A DNA stretch of 64,000 nucleotides from Streptomyces sp. TSRI0281 (GTDB taxonomy: Bacteria > Actinomycetota > Actinomycetes > Streptomycetales > Streptomycetaceae): positions 1 through 64,000 of the forward strand of contig NZ_LWLE01000014.1 in NCBI RefSeq assembly GCF_001905125.1, written 5' to 3'. A program made the translations under genes and the position numbers. This document shows positions 19,551 through 27,600 of the stretch, one piece after another; position 1 is the first letter of the stretch; each line of letters begins with the position of its first letter. Below the pieces are notes generated by a model. That model was not told where the DNA came from. It saw only the letters and a list, made by a program, of their open reading frames with translations, and searched no databases.

Positions 19551-20582
19551 TCAGACCGTGAGCCCCTTGCTGCGCAGCCAGCTCATCGGGTCGATGCCCG
19601 CGCCGCCCCCGGTGTGGACCTCCAGGTGGAGGTGGGCACCGGTCACATTGCCGGTGGCACCGACGCGCCCGATGGTGTCGCCGGTGGAGACCTTCTGGCC
19701 GGCCGTGACATTCATCGTGGACTGGTGGCAGTACCAGATCTCCGTGCCGTCATCGAGTTCGAGGACAGTGCGGTAGCCGTACGAACCGGAATAGCCGGCC
19801 GACTTCACCGTGCCGCTGTGCACGGCCTTGACCGGGGTGCCGGTCGGCGCCGCGAAGTCGAGGCCGGTGTGGTGGCCCGAGGACCACATCGGGCCGGACT
19901 GGCCGTAGGTCGAGCTGATGCTGTACGAGGAGGTCGGCAGCGCGTAGCTGGCGGCGAGCTTGGCGAGGCGCTCGGCCTCCTTCTTCTTCTTCGCCGCCTC
20001 TTCCGCCTTCTTCTTCTCGGCGGCGATCTTGGCCTCGGCCTTGTCCTGCTGCTTCTTGGCGTCGGCCGCGGCCTTCTCGGCCGCCGCCTTCTCCTCCGCG
20101 GCCCTGACCTCGGCGTCGGCGTTGGCCTGCTGCTGCTCGGCCTGCTGGAGGATGCGGGCGCGGAGCGCCTCACCGGCGTCGGTCGTGCCCTGTTCGGCTT
20201 CGGCGCTGGTGATGCCCGCGGAGGTGAGCGGAGCCGCCGAGACCGGGGTCTTGTCCGCGTCGTCGGACATGAAAGCGCCGACGCCGGGAAGGGACTTGGC
20301 ATCGGGGAGGTTGTCCGCGAGGGAGTCAGGAAGGGAGATGGAGACCGGCGGCTTGCTCTGCGCGGTGGCCATGCCGCCCGCGCCGACGGCCGCGATGACA
20401 CCGACGCCGAGGACGGTGGAGCTACGGGCGAGTCCCCGCTGCTTGGCTACGCGGTGCCTGCCGCGTACGGGCCGGATGGACTCCTCGGTGGGATTCCATT
20501 CCTCCCAGGTCCTGTCCGCGTCACCGAAGTTGTCGGTGGCGAAGGGTGACGGGGCCTCGGGGGCAGGCTTGTTGGACGCCAC
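19551..20582 (-). CDS. M23 family cell-wall endopeptidase, riboswitch-controlled
   Basis: The 343-residue exported protein has a basic N-terminus and a hydrophobic segment at about 55-75 (signal/anchor). An Ala/Lys/Glu-rich coiled coil occupies about 150-215, and a C-terminal LytM/M23 zinc peptidase domain about 235-340. The zinc ligands are visible: HHTGLDFAAP (first His and Asp) and HLHLEVH (H-x-H). It should cleave peptidoglycan cross-links. The GTG start has AAGGAG upstream. The leader contains a c-di-AMP riboswitch, the usual control of cell-wall hydrolases in Streptomyces. Confidence 0.93.
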   Translation of the reverse strand: MASNKPAPEAPSPFATDNFGDADRTWEEWNPTEESIRPVRGRHRVAKQRGLARSSTVLGVGVIAAVGAGGMATAQSKPPVSISLPDSLADNLPDAKSLPGVGAFMSDDADKTPVSAAPLTSAGITSAEAEQGTTDAGEALRARILQQAEQQQANADAEVRAAEEKAAAEKAAADAKKQQDKAEAKIAAEKKKAEEAAKKKKEAERLAKLAASYALPTSSYSISSTYGQSGPMWSSGHHTGLDFAAPTGTPVKAVHSGTVKSAGYSGSYGYRTVLELDDGTEIWYCHQSTMNVTAGQKVSTGDTIGRVGATGNVTGAHLHLEVHTGGGAGIDPMSWLRSKGLTV

Positions 20583-20609
20583 GTGGGCGCACTCCTTTCC
20601 TTCCTTCTC

Positions 20610-20765
20610 GCCTACCGGGTTAGCTGACGGGTTCGGAGCAGGAAGGTCTCCTACGGGCTCCTCTGCCTCTCACGAGACACAGGTGTCCGATTCACCCCAT
20701 GTAGGTGGTTCCCCGGTTCCCTTGCGGGATTCGGCGCTCGCGCACGGTGCCGCCTCTTGCGACGA
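20610..20765 (-). ncRNA. c-di-AMP (ydaO/yuaA) riboswitch
   Basis: Read on the minus strand, the leader contains the family hallmarks in order. These are CCGAATCCCGC, GGGAACCGGGGAACCA, GGGTGAATCGG, a variable hairpin, then GACCTTCCTGC, and the closing CCGTCAGCTAACCCGGTAGG at 20612-20631. The 3' end lies about 30 nt before the GTG start of the M23 gene. In actinobacteria this element turns cell-wall hydrolase genes off at high c-di-AMP. The identification rests on these motifs; no covariance search could be run. Confidence 0.93.
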
Positions 20766-20987
20766 CTGGGACGACCGCGCTGCGTTATCGAACGTTAATA
20801 GACTGATGGGCCCTATTCCAAGCTCTTCCCACTGATCGTTCATGACTTTGGCCTGGACTTAACGGGTACAAAGGGGCGGAATCGGGCGAGTTGAATCGAG
20901 CTTGACCATTACCCAGTTTCTGACGTTGCGTCAAATGTTATGCGGAGCGGCGTCCTTCAGTCACGTACGGTGGTATCGCCCCCCGGC

Positions 20988-22247
20988 TCATCCGCCGCCG
21001 CGGCCCACGATCTTCACCGTCGTCCGGCGCTCGGGCTGTCCCTCGGCCGGCCGCCCCACCGCGAGAAGTGCCATGTCGTCAGTGGACCGGCCACCGGTGT
21101 GCAGCCGTACGTCGTCGGTGAGCGCGGAGAGCAGTTCCTCGGGACCCGGGAAGATCCGGCCCCGCAGCCGCGTCGCCGGGTCGTAGAAGGCCCCGGACGG
21201 GTCCCGGGCCTCGGAGAGGCCGTCCGTGAACACCAGCAGCGTCGCCCCGGCGGGCAGCGCCCACTCATCGGCCCGGTCGGGCCACACACCCAGGTTCATG
21301 CCGAGCGGCAGCGCCGGCACGGCCGGAGCCAGCACCTCCACCGCCCCGTCGGAGTGGAGCAGAATCGGCTCGGGGTGCCCGCGGTTGACGATGCGCAGGT
21401 TCGTCGAACCGGGCGGGATCTCCGCGAGCACGGCCGTGATGAACCCCTCCATCGCGTCCAGCCCGCCGCGCCGCGTCCCCTCCCGCGCCAGCGCCCGTTC
21501 CAGCCGCTGCGCGACCCCCTCCAGCGAACGCTCCTGCTCGGCGGCCTCCCGGAACGCCCCGATGATCACCGCCACCGCCTCGACCGCGTCCAGCCCCTTG
21601 CCCCGTACGTCGCCGACCACCAGACGTACCCCGTACGGGGTGTCCGCGACGGCGAACAGGTCACCGCCGACGAACTCGTCCGCCTGCGCCGCCTCGTACC
21701 GCGCGGCGACATGCAGCCCGCCGATGCGGTCGTCCGGGGTCGGCAGCACGGCCCGCATGGCCGTCGCCGCGATGAACCGCGCCGAGGCCAGCTGCTCGTT
21801 GCCGCGCCGCACGACGCCGTTGATGACCAGGGCGAGGACCGAGGCGGTGAGCACGGTGGCCAGCTCGGTGACCGGGACGGCCCGGGTCAGCGTCCCGGCG
21901 TACGCGTGCAGCCCGACGACGGCCAGGACCGCCGCCACTCCGGTACGGACGGTGCTGGCCAGCGAGAAGAACGGTGCGGCCATCAGCGGTGCCGCCACGA
22001 ACAGCGGTACGGCGGTGAAGGTGGGCGGGGTCCCGATGTCGAAGAGCAGTCCGCCGCCGATCATCAGGGCGGGCAGCGCACGCACGAACCGCCGGGCGCC
22101 GCGGCCTCCTGGGCGCCCCCCGCCGCCACGCGCCGGGAAACCGAAGGCGGAACCTCCCAGGCCGCGCGCCGGAAGACCCGGAACCCTTCGGCTCCAGGCG
22201 CGGGGCAGCCCGGCAGGTCCCCCACGCCGTCTGTCCCGCTTCCCCAC
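20988..22247 (-). CDS. Membrane-anchored PP2C/SpoIIE-type serine phosphatase
   Basis: The 419-residue protein has an N-terminal basic, Gly-rich segment, then about four to five hydrophobic helices (roughly 50-150). A cytoplasmic SpoIIE/PP2C domain follows from about 190 to the end (FVGGDLFAVAD, VRLVVGDVRGKGLDAVE, LLVFTDGLSEARD metal-binding motifs). No kinase domain is attached, unlike the phosphatase at 2383. Such proteins dephosphorylate anti-anti-sigma factors in response to membrane signals. GTG 22247 is chosen because AGGAG lies 8 nt upstream; GTG 22274 is an upstream alternative. Confidence 0.87.
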   Translation of the reverse strand: MGKRDRRRGGPAGLPRAWSRRVPGLPARGLGGSAFGFPARGGGGRPGGRGARRFVRALPALMIGGGLLFDIGTPPTFTAVPLFVAAPLMAAPFFSLASTVRTGVAAVLAVVGLHAYAGTLTRAVPVTELATVLTASVLALVINGVVRRGNEQLASARFIAATAMRAVLPTPDDRIGGLHVAARYEAAQADEFVGGDLFAVADTPYGVRLVVGDVRGKGLDAVEAVAVIIGAFREAAEQERSLEGVAQRLERALAREGTRRGGLDAMEGFITAVLAEIPPGSTNLRIVNRGHPEPILLHSDGAVEVLAPAVPALPLGMNLGVWPDRADEWALPAGATLLVFTDGLSEARDPSGAFYDPATRLRGRIFPGPEELLSALTDDVRLHTGGRSTDDMALLAVGRPAEGQPERRTTVKIVGRGGG

Positions 22248-22381
22248 GTGTGCACTCCTGCCCGGTCCGCCCACGGCTGCGGACGGTACCGCGCCCCGTC
22301 CAGGCTTGCCGGAGCCGCGCCGTGCGGCGACTCCTCATCGGCCAAAGGGGGGAGCGTGCGGCAGGCCCGGCCTTCCGGAGG

Positions 22382-23128
22382 TCAGTCGGAGAGCCGGTGT
22401 TCCGCGTAGATCGTCAGTGCATCCCGTACGAAGGCGGCGGTGCCGTCCCCGTGCTGATCGTAGTTCTTCGCGAAGCGCGGATCGGCAACATACATCTCGC
22501 CGAGCCCGGTCACATAGGACCGGGTCGGCGCCGTCGTCACCGAAAGCCAGGCGCAGTGCCGGCGCGCGATGTCCTGCACGGCCCCGTCGCCCGCGGCCAG
22601 GCCGTCCTTCCGGGCCTGCCCGTAGTCCGCGGCGATGGCCTCGTGCGAGGCGATGTGGTCCCGTCTCTCCGCCGGACCGAGCGAACGCCACCAGCGGTCG
22701 CCCCTCTCATACGCGTCGCGGCCCCAGCGCTCGGTCACCTCCTGCTCGTGGGCGGTGTGGTCGAAGCCGTCGAACACTTCCTCGGCCATGAGTGCCGTCC
22801 CCTCCTCCGTCTTGTGAAGAGTGGTCCGCACCGAGGCGATCTGCCGCCCGATGCGCTCGCGTTCCCGCTCCAGCAGCCGCAGGTGTGCCCGCAGAGCCCC
22901 GGCCGTGTCCCGCTGCCCCTCCAGTACGTCCTTGATGGCGGGCAGGCCCAGCCCCAGCTCCCGCAGCAGCAGAATGCGCTGGAGCCGGACGAGGGCGTCC
23001 TGGTCGTAGTAGCGGTAGCCGTTGCTCCCGACCCGGATCGGCGCGAGAAGACCGAAGTCTCCGTAGTGCCTGAGCGTGCGGCTCGTGGTGCCGGCCCTTC
23101 TGGCGATTTCCTGGATGGACCACTCCAT
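22382..23128 (-). CDS. MerR regulator with TipAS-like drug-binding domain
   Basis: The 248-residue protein has an N-terminal MerR winged helix (MEWSIQEIARRAGTTSRTLR, 1-20, with the RYYDQDAL element), a coiled coil at about 78-110, and a C-terminal TipAS-like helical domain (about 118-248). This is the layout of TipAL, which binds thiopeptides and activates its own promoter. The position before GLGEMYVADPRF that I recall as holding TipAL's reactive Cys is not Cys here; the only Cys is at 192. The ligand set may therefore differ. The promoter has the MerR-type 19-bp spacer, and the transcript is probably leaderless. Confidence 0.88.
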   Translation of the reverse strand: MEWSIQEIARRAGTTSRTLRHYGDFGLLAPIRVGSNGYRYYDQDALVRLQRILLLRELGLGLPAIKDVLEGQRDTAGALRAHLRLLERERERIGRQIASVRTTLHKTEEGTALMAEEVFDGFDHTAHEQEVTERWGRDAYERGDRWWRSLGPAERRDHIASHEAIAADYGQARKDGLAAGDGAVQDIARRHCAWLSVTTAPTRSYVTGLGEMYVADPRFAKNYDQHGDGTAAFVRDALTIYAEHRLSD

Positions 23129-23135
23129 GCCGGAA

Positions 23136-23166
23136 ACGCTAGATCTTTACGCTGCGTCAAGGTCAA
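23136..23166 (-). promoter_or_regulatory. MerR-type promoter with 19-bp spacer and operator dyad
   Basis: On the minus strand TTGACC (-35, 23161-23166) is separated by 19 bp from TAGCGT (-10, 23136-23141). The spacer holds the near-perfect dyad CTTGACGC-A-GCGTAAAG. Over-long 19-bp spacers with a central dyad are the hallmark of MerR-activated promoters. Initiation about 7 nt after the -10 falls at or next to the ATG at 23128, so the mRNA is probably leaderless. Confidence 0.8.
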
Positions 23167-23225
23167 GCGCGGCGGATGCGGCGGGCCCCGGCGGGCCCAC
23201 GGCCTGCCGGGGCCCGGAAACGACT

Positions 23226-23258
23226 CAGGCCCGGAACGCTGTGTGCGTTCCGGGCCTG
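23226..23258 (-). terminator. Terminator hairpin after the initiator tRNA
   Basis: CAGGCCCGGAACGC (23226-23239) pairs perfectly with GCGTTCCGGGCCTG (23245-23258) around TGTGT. It lies just 3' of the minus-strand tRNA. There is only a weak T-tract, as is common in GC-rich actinobacteria. Confidence 0.75.
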
Positions 23259-23267
23259 GGCCTTCAG

Positions 23268-23341
23268 TAGCGGGGACAGGATTTGAACCTGCGACCTCTG
23301 GGTTATGAGCCCAGCGAGCTACCGAGCTGCTCCACCCCGCG
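23268..23341 (-). tRNA. tRNA-fMet (CAT), initiator
   Basis: This 74-nt cloverleaf has anticodon CAT. Initiator features are visible: an unpaired first acceptor position (C1 opposite T72) and three consecutive G-C pairs in the anticodon stem (GGG...CCC). The T-loop is GGTTCAAATCC. The 3' CCA is not encoded. Confidence 0.95.
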
Positions 23342-23459
23342 TCGTAAACACAACTGTACGGCATGCTGGGCGCGCTCTTGACCACGCGCCCGACGCCACC
23401 GCCGGGCAGCCCGCCTCCCCCCGTGAAGGCCCCCGTGAAGGCACCCATGAGGCGAGGCG

Positions 23460-24578
23460 TCAGGCGTCCAGCGAGATCGCGTTCTTGGCCCGGTCGACCG
23501 CCTCCCAGGACTCGGGGCCGGCCTCGCCGCCGCCGTTCTCCGTCACCAGGGCCTGGTTGACCGCGACGAACGGACGCATCCGCTCCGCGTACCGGGCGAA
23601 CGCGGCGGCATGGTCGTCACCGGCCCGCGCCAGTTCGTCCGCCAGCACCTGCGCTCCCACCAGAGCGAGGCTGGTCCCCTGCCCGGAGAGCACGGACGCG
23701 CAGTACCCCGCGTCGCCCAGCAGCACCGCCCTCCCCCGCGACCAGCTGTCCATGTGGACCTGGGCCACCGCATCGGCGTAGAAGTCGGGCGCGTCCCACA
23801 TCGCCTTGAGCAGGCGGGCGTTCTCCCAGCGCAGGGGCGCCATCCGCTCGGCGACCAGCGCCCGGTACTGCTCCCGGGTCCGGGCGCCGGGTCCGAGCGG
23901 CCCGCCCTCGAAGCCGAACGTGACCCGCAGCTCGGTGTTGTCGCGCACCGGGTAGATGCCGTAGCCGGCCGGGCCCTCCCGGTGCCACACCTGCCAGTTG
24001 TCGAGGTCCAGGAAGTTCTCCACGCTGAAGATGGCGATGTGCATGTCCAGGTGACGGACGAACTCCTCCTCGGCGCCGAAGACCAGCCGCCGCACCCCCG
24101 AGTGCAGCCCGTCGGCACCCACCACCAGGTCGAAGGTGCGCGGAGCACCGCGCTCGAAGGTGACGCGCACGCCGTCCCCGCCCTCCTCCAGGGCAGTGAT
24201 GCGGTCCCCGTGGAAGAACTCCGCTCCGCCGCCGAGGCGTTCGTGCAGCATCGGCACGAAGTCGTCGCGGAGCACCTCGATGTCACCGCTGTCGAACCGG
24301 CCACTGCTGAGGGTGGCCTCGGTGGAGCGGTGGAGCTCGTTGCCGTCCCCGTCGAGAACGGACATGCCCCGCATCCGGGTACGGGCGCTTCGCGCCTGCT
24401 CCAACAGACCCAGCCGCTCGACGACGCCGAGCGCGACGCCACGGATGTCGATGGCCTGCCCGCCCCTGCGCGGGGCGGGGGCGCGCTCCACGACGGTGAC
24501 GGCGAAGCCCCGGTCGCGCAGCAGGCACGCCAGCGCCGAGCCGCCGACACCGCTGCCGGATATGAGCACTTTCCTCAT
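23460..24578 (-). CDS. FAD-dependent monooxygenase (PHBH/TetX-like)
   Basis: The 372-residue flavoprotein has the N-terminal motif KVLISGSGVGGSALACLLRD, the internal DG motif (DLVVGADGLHSGVRRLVFG, about 150), and the GD motif (VLLGDAGYCAS, about 285). These are typical of single-component aromatic or antibiotic-modifying hydroxylases that use FAD, NAD(P)H and O2. It is divergent from a GntR-TetR fusion regulator across a 270-nt gap with two repeated ACTAG motifs, so the regulator probably controls it. The substrate is unknown. The ATG at 24578 is well placed. Confidence 0.88.
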   Translation of the reverse strand: MRKVLISGSGVGGSALACLLRDRGFAVTVVERAPAPRRGGQAIDIRGVALGVVERLGLLEQARSARTRMRGMSVLDGDGNELHRSTEATLSSGRFDSGDIEVLRDDFVPMLHERLGGGAEFFHGDRITALEEGGDGVRVTFERGAPRTFDLVVGADGLHSGVRRLVFGAEEEFVRHLDMHIAIFSVENFLDLDNWQVWHREGPAGYGIYPVRDNTELRVTFGFEGGPLGPGARTREQYRALVAERMAPLRWENARLLKAMWDAPDFYADAVAQVHMDSWSRGRAVLLGDAGYCASVLSGQGTSLALVGAQVLADELARAGDDHAAAFARYAERMRPFVAVNQALVTENGGGEAGPESWEAVDRAKNAISLDA

Positions 24579-24705
24579 GGCGAAACCCCTTCGATTCCTT
24601 CGGGTGGCTTGAGCTGCCGGAGCTGTTCAAGCCCGCCCAGTACGGTGTACGCGTGCTGAATGTACGACGTACGCGCACGTCCGCCAAGTGCACTTTTCCC
24701 GTATC

Positions 24706-24765
24706 TGAACTAGGACAGAGCCCGATTTCCCGACCGCACTCCTGGTAGCCTCTGCACTAGTACAG
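24706..24765. promoter_or_regulatory. Paired TGnACTAGnACAG motifs (candidate operators)
   Basis: TGAACTAGGACAG (24706-24718) and TGCACTAGTACAG (24753-24765) are direct repeats 47 bp apart between the divergent monooxygenase and regulator genes. The second contains the palindromic core CTGCACTAGTACAG. They are good candidates for binding sites of the adjacent regulator. Binding is not shown. Confidence 0.5.
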
Positions 24766-24848
24766 CTTCAAAAGAAAAAGAAATCCGCAGAGCGATCCGG
24801 AGAGAAAAAACCGGAGAGAAACCGGAGAGAAAGAAGAAGGAGCAGGGC

Positions 24849-25832
24849 ATGGCCGCGACACCCGAACCCCCCTACCGGCGCATCGTCGGCGAGATCCGCC
24901 GCCGCATCGCCTCCGGCGAGCTGGCCCCCGGCGACCGGGTGCCCTCGACCCGGCAGATCGTCAAGGACTGGGGTGTCGCCCTGGCCACCGCGACCAAGGT
25001 GCTGACCACCCTGCGCCTGGAGGGGTACGTGGAGACCCGCCCCCGGATCGGCACGGTGGTCGCCACGCGTACACCGACCGCGGCTTCCGCGCCTCCCGCA
25101 CCGCTCTCCCCTTCGCCGGTACCCTCCTCCTCCGCCGCCCCCGACCACGACCACGACCCCGACCTGACGCGCGACCGCATCGTCCGTGCCGCGATGCACA
25201 TCGCCGACGCCGAAGGGCTGTCCGGCCTGTCCATGCGCGGGGTCGCCGCCCGGCTCGGGGTCGCCGCGATGTCCCCGTACCGGTACGTGAAGAGCAAGGA
25301 CGACCTGATCCTGCTGATGGCCGACGCGGCCTTCGGCGAGGAGACGTACCCCGCCACGCCCCCCGAAGGCTGGCGCGCCCGCCTCGAACTGTGCGCCCGG
25401 ACCCTCTGGAAGGTGTACCGCAGGCATCCGTGGCTCGCCCAACTCGCGCCGCTGTCGCGCCCGTTGGTGCTGCCCAACCTGATGGTGCACGCGGAGTGCG
25501 CGCTCGGCGCGCTGGACGGTCACGGGCTGGAGCCGGCCACCATGATGGACGTCCATGTCCTGCTCTACAGCTATGTCCAGGGCCTGGCCGTCAGCCTGGA
25601 GCAGGAGGCCCAGGCCGAGGCCGCCACCGGACTCACCGAGGACGAATGGATGGCCGACCAGGTGGAATCCCTTCGCGCGATCGCCGGATCGGCCGGCTAC
25701 CCCGTGTTCGCCAAGGTCACCGCCGCCCTCGCCGACGGTTACGACCTGGACCTGGACGTCCTGTTCGAGTTCGGGCTCGGGCCGCTGCTCGACGGGTTCG
25801 CGGGCATCGTCGAGGGCCCCCGCCCCGGCTGA
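24849..25832 (+). CDS. GntR-TetR fusion transcriptional regulator
   Basis: The 327-residue protein has two DNA-binding modules. A GntR winged helix lies at about 8-75 (IRRRIASGELAPGDRVPSTR, residues 16-35). After a Pro/Ser/Ala linker comes a TetR helix-turn-helix at about 115-160 (MRGVAARLGVAAMSPYRYVK), then a TetR C-terminal ligand domain (residues 170-320). This tandem architecture recurs in actinobacterial regulators of flavoprotein and efflux genes. The ATG at 24849 follows AAGGAG. Its divergent monooxygenase neighbour is the likely target. Confidence 0.88.
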   Translation: MAATPEPPYRRIVGEIRRRIASGELAPGDRVPSTRQIVKDWGVALATATKVLTTLRLEGYVETRPRIGTVVATRTPTAASAPPAPLSPSPVPSSSAAPDHDHDPDLTRDRIVRAAMHIADAEGLSGLSMRGVAARLGVAAMSPYRYVKSKDDLILLMADAAFGEETYPATPPEGWRARLELCARTLWKVYRRHPWLAQLAPLSRPLVLPNLMVHAECALGALDGHGLEPATMMDVHVLLYSYVQGLAVSLEQEAQAEAATGLTEDEWMADQVESLRAIAGSAGYPVFAKVTAALADGYDLDLDVLFEFGLGPLLDGFAGIVEGPRPG

Positions 25833-26097
25833 CGGCGGCTCGCGGCGCACCGGACGGAAGACGGGGCACCGGACGGAAGGCCGCACCGGACGAATTGCCG
25901 GCACCGGACGAATTGCGGGCGCCGCCGACCGGCGAGAGGCTTGACGTACGTGATGTATCAGCCCTGCGGTGTCCGACGACGCCGCCGGCTCTCGGGGTGC
26001 CGGAGCGCCGGCGTACGAACAGACCGATCACCGGCACCGCGGCAGGGGGAAGCAGCCGGGTGCGCGCCGCGGTCCGCGCGTCACCGAGGAGAAAGTC
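25833..26097. repeat. Intergenic region with short tandem repeats
   Basis: Units of the form GCACCGGACGGAA, drifting to GGCACCGGACGAATTGC, recur four times at about 25848-25918. TTGACGTACGTGATGTATCA at about 25942-25961 is a promoter- or operator-like sequence with arms reading TGA-TAC and GTA-TCA. No gene is supported. Confidence 0.4.
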
Positions 26098-27477
26098 ATG
26101 GACGCCGCCACGCTCGAAGCGATGAGAACCACGCTGCGTGGGCCGGTGATCGGCCCGCAGGACCCGGAGTACGAGCAGGCCCGCACGGTCTACAACGCCA
26201 TGATCGACCGCCGTCCGGCAGCCGTCGTGCGGTGTTCCGACGCGGGCGATGTGATGGCCGCCGTCGATTTCGTACGGGAACACGGCCTCGAAGCGGCCGT
26301 GCGCGGCGGCGGGCACAGCGGCGCGGGCCTGTGCCTGGTGGACGACGGGGTCACGATCGACCTGTCGCCGATGCGCGGCGTACGCGTCGACCCTGCCGCG
26401 AGGACGGCGGAGGCCGGCGGCGGCGCGCAGCTCGGCGACCTCGACCACGCCGCCCACGCCTTCGGGCTGGCCACCCCGGCCGGCATCATGTCGACCACCG
26501 GCGTCGGCGGCCTCACGCTCGGCGGCGGGCACGGCCACCTCACCCGCGCGTACGGGCTGACGGTGGACAATCTGGTCTCCGCCGACGTGGTCCTCGCCGA
26601 CGGCAGCTTCGTCACCGCGAGCGCATCCGAGAACGCCGACCTGTTCTGGGCGCTGCGCGGCGGCGGCGGGAACTTCGGCATCGTCACGTCGTTCGGCTTC
26701 CGGTTGCATCCGGTGGACACCGTGGGGGTCGCGATCACTTTGTGGCCGCTGGACCTCATGCGTGACGTCCTCCAGTGGTACCGCGAGTTCCTGCCCCTGG
26801 CGCCCGACGAGCTGAACGGGTTCTTCGCCGTGCTGACCGTCCCGCCCGGCCCGCCGTTCCCGGAGGAGATCCACGGGCAGCCGATGTGCGGTGTGGTCTG
26901 GTGCTCGACCGGCGACCCCGCCGGTCTGGACGAGGCGCTGGCCGCCGTGAACGAACCCGGGCCGCCCGCCTTCCACTTCACGACGCCGATGCCCTACCCG
27001 GTGCTCCAGACCATGTTCGACGAGCTGATCCCGAAGGGCCTCCAGTGGTACTGGCGCGGGGACTTCTTCGACCGGATCACCGACGGCGCGATCGATGTGC
27101 ACGCCAAGTACGCCGGCCGCCTCCCCAGCGACCTGACGACCATGCACCTCTACCCGGTCGACGCGGCGGCCGGCCGGGTGGACCCGGACGACACCGCGTG
27201 GGCCTACCGGGACGCCGTCTGGTCCGGGGTCATCGGCGGCATCGACCCCGACCCGGCCAACGCTGCGGCGATCCGGCAGTGGGCGGTGGACTACTGGGAG
27301 GAACTGCACCCGCACTCCATGGGCGGCGGGTACGTGAACTTCATCGGCGCGGGCGAGAGTCAGGAACGTGTCCGGGCCACCTATCGCGGCCACTACGACC
27401 GGCTGGCCGCCGTCAAGCAGACGTACGACCCGCACAACCTCTTCCACGCCAACCAGAACATCGCACCGGCCGGTTGA
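26098..27477 (+). CDS. FAD-linked oxidoreductase of the berberine-bridge-enzyme type
   Basis: The 459-residue protein has a PCMH-type FAD domain (about 40-210). GGGHSGAGLC at about 75 supplies the His that usually carries covalent FAD, and GVGGLTLGGGHGHLTRAYG lies at about 140. The C-terminal BBE motif is DPHNLFHANQNI. Such enzymes oxidise alcohols, sugars or secondary metabolites with O2 as acceptor. No signal peptide is visible. The start at ATG 26098 is preceded by GAGGAGAAAG. It lies downstream of the GntR-TetR gene on the same strand but 265 nt away, so it is probably independently transcribed. Confidence 0.88.
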   Translation: MDAATLEAMRTTLRGPVIGPQDPEYEQARTVYNAMIDRRPAAVVRCSDAGDVMAAVDFVREHGLEAAVRGGGHSGAGLCLVDDGVTIDLSPMRGVRVDPAARTAEAGGGAQLGDLDHAAHAFGLATPAGIMSTTGVGGLTLGGGHGHLTRAYGLTVDNLVSADVVLADGSFVTASASENADLFWALRGGGGNFGIVTSFGFRLHPVDTVGVAITLWPLDLMRDVLQWYREFLPLAPDELNGFFAVLTVPPGPPFPEEIHGQPMCGVVWCSTGDPAGLDEALAAVNEPGPPAFHFTTPMPYPVLQTMFDELIPKGLQWYWRGDFFDRITDGAIDVHAKYAGRLPSDLTTMHLYPVDAAAGRVDPDDTAWAYRDAVWSGVIGGIDPDPANAAAIRQWAVDYWEELHPHSMGGGYVNFIGAGESQERVRATYRGHYDRLAAVKQTYDPHNLFHANQNIAPAG

Positions 27478-27600
27478 GCAGCGGGGCCACCGCCGCGGGA
27501 CCCCGGGGCTTCAGAAGGCTCGGGGCTTCAGAAGCCTGAGCCCCGAGCCCCCCGAGCCCCCTGAGTCCCCGGAGCCCCCCGAGCCCTTGGCCCTCGGGCC

